A stretch of 64,000 bases of DNA from Galactobacter sp052108535 (GTDB taxonomy: Bacteria; Actinomycetota; Actinomycetes; Actinomycetales; Micrococcaceae): the NCBI GenBank assembly GCA_052108535.1, contig JBQDZM010000012.1, forward strand, positions 12,381 to 76,380, written 5' to 3'. Positions 59,696 through 64,000 of the stretch are shown in pieces; position 1 is the first letter of the stretch, and every line of letters begins with the position of its first letter. Made by a program: the position numbers and the translations under genes. The notes below the pieces were generated by a model, which ran no database searches, was not told the origin of the DNA, and saw only the letters and a list, made by a program, of their open reading frames with translations.

Positions 59696-60508
59696 TCAGT
59701 CGTGGCGCCAGAAACCCGAGAACGTGATGCGGTCCTTGGCCACGCCGTGGCTCACCATGGCGCGGCGGGCGCCGGTGGCGAGCGAGGATTCGCCGACCAG
59801 GTAGGCGTAGGTGGTGGCCGGGACGTCGGTGAGGGCCTGAACGGCTGCCACGGTGAGGGCGCCGGGGGCGTCCTCGGGGGCGCGGACGATCCAGTCGACG
59901 TCTACGCCGGCAGGGGCCGGCCAGTCCTCGATGTCGCCCTCGGTGGCGACCTCCACAACCACGGTGCCGGTGGTCTCAGGGGCGAGCCCGCGCACCACCT
60001 GCCGCACGCCGGGCAGCCCGGCCTCATCCGAGGCGATGACCACGTGGCCCGTATCCTCCGGCGGCAGATAGATGACGCCCTGGTCCAACAGCCTCAGCGG
60101 GGAACCTGGCAGAGCGGAGACCGCCCACGCCGCTACCGGGGCACTGAACTCGCCGGCCTCGTCAGGGTGCAGCACCACGTCGATGTCCATGACCCCGCGC
60201 CCGTCCTCCACCCGAAAATCAGCCACCGTGTAGTTGGAGATGTGGGGGCGCTGATCCTCGGGGGTGCGCTTCAGCCGCGGCCACCACTCCGGGCCCTCGA
60301 TGTCTGCAGGCAAGTTCAGGGTGTCCGGTGTTTCCGGGCGGGGGAGAAAGAGCCGGAACCAGTGGTCGTCGCGCTGCCAGGGGAAATCGGCGAGCTCTGG
60401 CGAGGCCACGGTGACACGTTGGAAGGTGGGCGAGAGTCGCCTGCTGGAAACGACCACAGCAGGGAAGAGCAGGGGGTATTCAGGTATTCCGTCACGATTT
60501 CGGCCCAT
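59696..60508 (-). CDS. Siderophore-interacting protein (ferric-siderophore reductase)
   Basis: An FAD/NAD(P)H-dependent enzyme of the SIP family (270 residues), which reduces the iron in the imported siderophore complex so it can be released. The FAD domain shows SSRRLSPTFQRVTVASPEL and RPHISNYTVADFR, and the SIP domain GHVVIASDEAGLPGVRQVVRGL and WIVRAPEDAPGAL, ending FSGFWRHD. ATG 60508 is preferred over 60514 because a TAGAAT -10 box ends six bases before it. It is convergent with the ABC operon; the upstream region ends in an assembly gap that may hide part of an iron box (CAGGTGAGGCAACTAG just before the gap). Confidence 0.93.
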   Translation of the reverse strand: MGRNRDGIPEYPLLFPAVVVSSRRLSPTFQRVTVASPELADFPWQRDDHWFRLFLPRPETPDTLNLPADIEGPEWWPRLKRTPEDQRPHISNYTVADFRVEDGRGVMDIDVVLHPDEAGEFSAPVAAWAVSALPGSPLRLLDQGVIYLPPEDTGHVVIASDEAGLPGVRQVVRGLAPETTGTVVVEVATEGDIEDWPAPAGVDVDWIVRAPEDAPGALTVAAVQALTDVPATTYAYLVGESSLATGARRAMVSHGVAKDRITFSGFWRHD

Positions 60509-60514
60509 AAACAT

Positions 60515-60520
60515 ATTCTA
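60515..60520 (-). promoter_or_regulatory. -10 box (TAGAAT), leaderless promoter of the SIP gene
   Basis: On the minus strand a consensus TAGAAT ends six bases before ATG 60508. Confidence 0.5.
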
Positions 60521-60534
60521 GTTGCCTCACCTGC

Positions 60535-60634
60535 NNNNNNNNNNNNNNNNNNNNNNNNNNNNNNNNNNNNNNNNNNNNNNNNNNNNNNNNNNNNNNNNNN
60601 NNNNNNNNNNNNNNNNNNNNNNNNNNNNNNNNNN
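60535..60634. other. Assembly gap (100 N)
   Basis: Exactly 100 undetermined bases in the spacer upstream of the SIP gene. The following 70 bp hold no gene. Confidence 0.95.
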
Positions 60635-60705
60635 TGCTGCTCCTGCTGCCCCGCCGCTTCGGCGGCTTCCGTCACTCTCTGCAGTCCCCGCTGCCGCTTC
60701 CCCCA

Positions 60706-60779
60706 ACCAACGCAGGTGCAGATTCCAGTGCAGGCGCAAATGGCTCACTTGCGCCTGCGTTGGAATTTGCGCCTGCGCT
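60706..60779. repeat. Palindromic repeat family Q, fourth copy
   Basis: CCAACGCAGGTGCAGATT and CCAGTGCAGGCGCAAA precede the inverted units TTGCGCCTGCGTTGGAATT and TGCGCCTGCGCTAGG around TGGCTCAC. It lies between the gap and the dehydrogenase terminator. Confidence 0.9.
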
Positions 60780-60807
60780 AGGAACAGGGAAGAGACGGTG
60801 TAGACAG

Positions 60808-60850
60808 CGAGGAGCCCCACCCACCTTGAACAGGTGAGCGGGGCTCCTCG
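60808..60850. terminator. Terminator hairpin of the butanediol dehydrogenase gene
   Basis: Eleven-base perfect outer arms (CGAGGAGCCCC and complement) with an inner CCACCT/AGGTG stem around TGAAC lie 70 bp beyond the minus-strand stop. Confidence 0.65.
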
Positions 60851-60920
60851 TGTGATCAGGCCGGGCCGGTCAGTGCTTCAGCAGCAAAGTCTCGGTGACA
60901 GCGCCTTGGTGGCTGGGGGC

Positions 60921-62009
60921 TCAGAGGCCCTTGCCGGAGGGGGAGACCAGGATCTTCACGGCGGTCTCGTTGCGGTTGATGAGGGTGTCGAAGCCCTCGT
61001 CGATGAGGCCGTCGAGGCCGATCTTGCCGGTGATGAACGGCTTCAGGTCGATCTTGCCGGACTCCACCAGGGCGATGGTCTCGGGGTGGGTGTTCACGTA
61101 ACCGATGGTTCCGCGGATATCCAGTTCCTTCATGACCAGCTTGTGCATGTCGATGCTGCCGGGCTTGCCCCAGATGGACACGACCTGCAGCACACCGTGG
61201 GGACGCAGAACGTCCATGAGGGTGTCGAACACGACCTGCACGGAGGTGCACTCGAAGGCGAGGTCTGCACCCTCACCGTTGGTGAGCTTCTTGACCTCTT
61301 CGACGAGGTTGACCTCGGCGGGGGAGAAGGCGTACTTGGCTGCACCGGAATCCAGCGCCTTCTGGCGGCGGAGGGCGGAGAGCTCGGAGACGATGACGGT
61401 GGCACCGAGGGAGGTCAGCACGGCGGAAACCAGCTGGCCGATGGGGCCGGCGCCGCCCACGACGGCGGTCTTTCCTGCGACGTTTTCCTTGGTGTCGGCT
61501 GCACGCATCACGGCGTGGTAGGCCACGGAGAGGGGTTCGATGAGGGCGGCCTCATCGAGGGCGACCTTGCTGTCGATCTTGTGGATCCAACGGTCCTCGA
61601 CCACGATGTTCTCGGCGAGGCCACCACCGCGGCCACCCAGGCCGATGAAGTTCATGCCCTCGGAGATGTGGTAGGTGTCGTTGCTGGCGGAGGTGTCCAC
61701 GCCGTCGCGCAGGATGTAGGGCTCCACGACCACGTGGTCGCCGACCTTCAGGTCGGTGACGCCTTCGCCGACCTCGGAGATGACGCCGGAGAACTCGTGG
61801 CCAAGGGTCACGGGTGCGGTCTCACCGGAGGTGGGGTCCGGGGTGGTGGCGGAGGGGCAGAAGATGGGGCCGTCCAGGTACTCGTGCAGGTCGGTGCCAC
61901 AGATGCCGGTCCAGGCGACATCGATGCGGGCGGTGCCCGGCTTCAAGGGCTGCTGATCGATGTTCTCGATCCGGATGTCCTTGCGGTCGTAGAAACGTGC
62001 TGCCTTCAT
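60921..62009 (-). CDS. Zinc-dependent alcohol dehydrogenase, 2,3-butanediol dehydrogenase type
   Basis: A 362-residue medium-chain dehydrogenase. C37 (TGICGTDLHEY) and LGHEFSG are zinc ligand regions; the NAD motif is VVGGAGPIGQLVSAVL; the segment DLHEYLDGPIFCPS and SGLGGRGGGLAEN-like loop match the butanediol dehydrogenase group, which reversibly oxidises 2,3-butanediol to acetoin. Close relatives act on sorbitol or threonine, so the substrate is not certain. The start is ATG 62009 after GAGGATC at a normal spacing; the long in-frame extension back to 62129 lacks family similarity. It stands alone, divergent from the PfkB gene. Confidence 0.9.
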   Translation of the reverse strand: MKAARFYDRKDIRIENIDQQPLKPGTARIDVAWTGICGTDLHEYLDGPIFCPSATTPDPTSGETAPVTLGHEFSGVISEVGEGVTDLKVGDHVVVEPYILRDGVDTSASNDTYHISEGMNFIGLGGRGGGLAENIVVEDRWIHKIDSKVALDEAALIEPLSVAYHAVMRAADTKENVAGKTAVVGGAGPIGQLVSAVLTSLGATVIVSELSALRRQKALDSGAAKYAFSPAEVNLVEEVKKLTNGEGADLAFECTSVQVVFDTLMDVLRPHGVLQVVSIWGKPGSIDMHKLVMKELDIRGTIGYVNTHPETIALVESGKIDLKPFITGKIGLDGLIDEGFDTLINRNETAVKILVSPSGKGL

Positions 62010-62238
62010 AGGTTGTGATCCTCTTCTCGAAGCAATCTCTTCAACTGGTTCAGCTATCAGGGTAGTAGCTTTGAGCTTCCTGACAAGAGGACGGTGACCA
62101 TCAGAACACGCCGGTGTTTCCGGATTCATCCGTGTCGTATCCGGCCATCGGCGGATGTGGTGTTATGCGGTCTTAGACTCTTCGGAAACGACCGGATGCC
62201 GGGGGTGAACCCGCGTGCCCGTAGACATTGTTGGTTGA

Positions 62239-63158
62239 GTGGATGAGGTGAAGGTGGACGTGAGTTCAGAGTCGGTGCAGTCGCAGCGCGCGCTCGTGAT
62301 CGGGGAGGCCCTGATCGACATCGTGGAACGTGTTGGCAGCGCGGAGGAACCTACGGAGGTCGTGGGTGGCAGCCCCGCGAATGTGGCCTTGGGCCTGTCG
62401 CGTTTGGGGGTGGCGACCACGCTGCTGACGCACTTGGCGCATGACGAGCGTGGGGAACGGATCGCGTCCCAGCTCCAGGCTGAGGGGGTCGAGATCGGGG
62501 AGGAAACCTTTACAGCGGAGCGCACCGCCACGGCTCATGCCCTGATCGCACCGGACGGGGCCGCGGACTACACCTTCGACATCAGCTGGGACATCACCGT
62601 GCCGGACTCCGTGGCGGCGCCCTTGGTCCACGCCGGGTCGCTGGCGCTCTTCCCGGAGCCAGGCGCCCAGAAGGTGCTNNNNNNNNNNNNNNNNNNNNNN
62701 NNNNNNNNNNNNNNNNNNNNNNNNNNNNNNNNNNNNNNNNNNNNNNNNNNNNNNNNNNNNNNNNNNNNNNNNNNNNNNCGGGCACTGGGCAGGGGAGCGC
62801 TGGGCAGGCAGATGCCGGGCAAGTGTTCTCTGCGGTTGGGGCGGCAGACGATGCGCAAGCAGTCGATCGGCAGGCGGGTGACGCCGCTAGGCAGCTGCCC
62901 GACGGCGACATACTGGTTCGGGTGCCGATCCAGCCGGGACCGCTGGTGGACACCATCAGCGCGGGCGACTCCTTCATGGCGTCGCTGCTGGCCTCTGTTC
63001 TGCGGCATGGGTTGGACGCCTGCGTGGCTGACGTGGAGGGTGTTTTGCGGCGGGCCTCCTGTGCCTCCGCCATCGCTGTGTCCAAGGCTGGCGCCAACCC
63101 GCCCAGCGCGGAGGCGTTGGAAGCGCTGGAGGCGGGGGATATTTCCGTCCTGGGTTGA
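62239..63158 (+). CDS. PfkB family carbohydrate kinase (fructokinase-like), interrupted by an assembly gap
   Basis: The N-terminal half (LVIGEALIDIVERVGSAEEPTEVVGGSPANVALGLSRLG, then DYTFDISWDITVP) and the C-terminal half (PGPLVDTISAGDSFMASLLASV, with the PfkB signature 2 and its catalytic Asp) belong to one ribokinase-type gene resembling fructokinases, but a 100-N run (62679-62778) splits them, with a frame change expected for an unknown gap. The sequence right of the gap contains a family P left end (62895). The start may be GTG 62239 or GTG 62260; both are in frame, and GAAGGTGG precedes the latter. The product phosphorylates a sugar, probably fructose. Confidence 0.8.
62679..62778. other. 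Assembly gap (100 N)
   Basis: Exactly 100 undetermined bases inside the PfkB gene. Confidence 0.95.
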
Positions 63159-63164
63159 GCAGGG

Positions 63165-63309
63165 TCCGCCCACGTCCTCAGATGTGCCCCTGTTCCCGAA
63201 TCCGCCCACATTTTCTGGTCTGCCCACGTTCCGTGACCCCGTCCGTACTCGCGGATCCGCCCCTGCCCCCGGATCTGCCCACGTTTTCGGGTCCGGCCAC
63301 ATTCTCGGA
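63165..63309. repeat. Eight degenerate 18-bp tandem repeats
   Basis: Units follow one another directly after the PfkB stop with near-constant 18-bp spacing, for example TCCGCCCACATTTTCTGG, TCTGCCCACGTTTTCGGG and TCCGGCCACATTCTCGGA. One unit is 19 bp. The array merges into the hairpin at 63297. Confidence 0.8.
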
Positions 63310-63349
63310 TCTGCGGCACTGGTTGGGTGCCGCAGATCCGAGAACGTGG
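63297..63349. terminator. Terminator hairpin after the tandem array
   Basis: Twenty-two-base arms (CCACATTCTCGGATCTGCGG... and complement) pair with one mismatch around a nine-base loop, CTGGTTGGG. Confidence 0.75.
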
Positions 63350-63428
63350 GCAGATCCAGCGTTGAGGGCGGAAGCGGGCTGGGGAGTGGCCCCTTGAGGG
63401 ATGACCGCCGTCCGCGCAAGACTGGAGT

Positions 63429-64000
63429 ATGAGCCGAGCCTGGAGTTTGAACCGAGCGCCGTTGTCCCGAGTCGTCGTTACTGCGGCAGCCCTGATCGGG
63501 CTAGCCGGGAGCCTGGCCGGATGCAGCCTCGGTCCGGGATCAAGCAGTGGAACGGTGGCCCCGACCGGTCCCGGCGCCATGGAAACGGTGGTGGATGAGC
63601 TGGACGCCCCATGGTCGGTGGCTTGGTATCGGGGAGCGGCGCTGATCAGTGAGCGTGATTCGGGCAAGATCCTTGAGGTTGTTGGAGACGAGACCCGCGA
63701 GGTCGGGGTGGTGCCCAGCGTGGTGGCAGGCGGTGAGGGCGGCTTGCTGGGGCTGGCCGTGGACGGCGATGACCTCTTCGCATACTCCGGCGGTCCGGAC
63801 GGTAACCGCATTCAGCGCTTTGGCTTGAGCGGTTCGCCAGGCTCGCTCGCGATCGGGGAGCCCACGACGATCCTGGAGAACATCCCGCAAAGCAGCAACC
63901 ACAACGGTGGCCGGATCGCGTTTGGGCCCGACGGAATGCTGTACGCCACCGTGGGCGACGCCGGGGAGCGCGACGCGGCGCAGGACCGTGAGTCCTTGGG
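63429..64000 (+). CDS. PQQ-dependent sugar dehydrogenase (glucose/sorbosone type) lipoprotein, N-terminal part
   Basis: The gene runs off the right edge; the first 190 codons are visible and were translated by hand. The start ATG 63429 follows CTGGAG. A signal peptide (RVVVTAALIGLAGSLAGC-like, from MSRAWSLNRAPLSRV) ends in the lipobox LAGC, so the mature protein is anchored outside the membrane. Then DELDAPWSVAWYRGAALISERDSGKI, VVAGGEGGLLGLAV and NHNGGRIAFGPDGMLYATVGDAG match the beta-propeller of soluble-type PQQ glucose dehydrogenases, which oxidise aldoses in the periplasmic or outer space. Most actinobacterial homologues lack proof of PQQ use. Confidence 0.85.
   Translation, partial: MSRAWSLNRAPLSRVVVTAAALIGLAGSLAGCSLGPGSSSGTVAPTGPGAMETVVDELDAPWSVAWYRGAALISERDSGKILEVVGDETREVGVVPSVVAGGEGGLLGLAVDGDDLFAYSGGPDGNRIQRFGLSGSPGSLAIGEPTTILENIPQSSNHNGGRIAFGPDGMLYATVGDAGERDAAQDRESL

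Noticed and set aside
62010..62129. N-terminal extension of the butanediol dehydrogenase
   Set aside because: The family begins at MKAARFYD; a good ribosome-binding site precedes ATG 62009 and the extension has no similarity.
63165..63309. CRISPR array
   Set aside because: The 18-bp units are contiguous and degenerate, with no unique spacers and no cas genes nearby.
1..64000. tRNA, rRNA, integrase, prophage or complete insertion sequence
   Set aside because: No cloverleaf-like TTCGA/CCA-type elements in spacers and no transposase or integrase reading frames were found.

Overview
The window is high-GC DNA from an actinobacterium, most likely a member of the Micrococcaceae (Arthrobacter/Kocuria/Micrococcus relatives). 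Supporting signs are the accBC, maf, accE, accD, birA, PH-domain, class III cyclase neighbourhood, a SAM-IV riboswitch ahead of metY-metX, a Rv3303c-type flavoprotein beside punA, a ClpP pair with an XRE regulator, and many leaderless genes with a TAnnnT -10 box 6-8 nt before the start codon. The genus cannot be fixed from sequence alone. The window is scaffolded draft sequence: four runs of exactly 100 N (47619, 55741, 60535, 62679) are placeholders, and three of them interrupt genes.

Layout. 1-5.6 kb: nucleoside catabolism and salvage (deoC, phospho-sugar mutase, punA, a phosphoribosyltransferase) plus a disulfide-less dihydrolipoamide-dehydrogenase relative. 5.7-20 kb: an MHS transporter, then the acyl-CoA carboxylase/biotin locus (accBC, maf, accE-accD, birA) interspersed with a dicarboxylate/amino-acid symporter, a DUF885 protein, an SDR, a PH-domain membrane protein and an Rv1264-type adenylate cyclase. 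20-31 kb: a lipoprotein, ligA, an inositol-phosphatase-family enzyme, a DMT exporter, a DUF2087-GNAT fusion, a maltokinase-cap protein, a MazEF-like pair and gatCAB. 31-41 kb: a WYL regulator with a frameshifted DinB gene, a VapBC pair, fadD, two APH-fold kinases, an XRE regulator next to two clpP genes (one catalytically dead), tpx, a CPBP protease and a glyoxalase-like protein. 41.6-44.6 kb: the SAM-IV riboswitch and metY-metX. 44.6-54.5 kb: membrane and hypothetical proteins, an SGNH hydrolase, a gapped S58 peptidase, a TetR remnant, a lower-GC two-gene unit (cationic secreted protein plus small membrane protein), an esterase, an S4 protein, a DUF606 permease, glyS and a GNAT. 54.7-60.5 kb: iron-siderophore uptake (AraC regulator, iron box, ATPase, lipoprotein, fused FecCD permease, SIP reductase). 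60.9-64 kb: a butanediol-type dehydrogenase, a PfkB kinase and a partial PQQ-sugar dehydrogenase lipoprotein.

The most striking non-genic feature is several families of dispersed palindromic repeats. Family P ends in ATGCCCGACGGCG and its inverse, occurs about once per 5 kb, acts as a terminator in places, and is inserted in frame in several genes (clearest in metX). Family Q is a nested inverted repeat of CCAATGCAGGCGCA with four copies. Family R carries TTGGACA/TGTCCAA stems and ends in AATGTCTAACGGAGGG, with three copies. The best candidates for undescribed biology are these repeats, the low-GC cationic secreted protein with its putative partner membrane protein (and a poly-G frameshift between signal peptide and body), and the ClpP pair in which one subunit has lost Ser, His and Asp.
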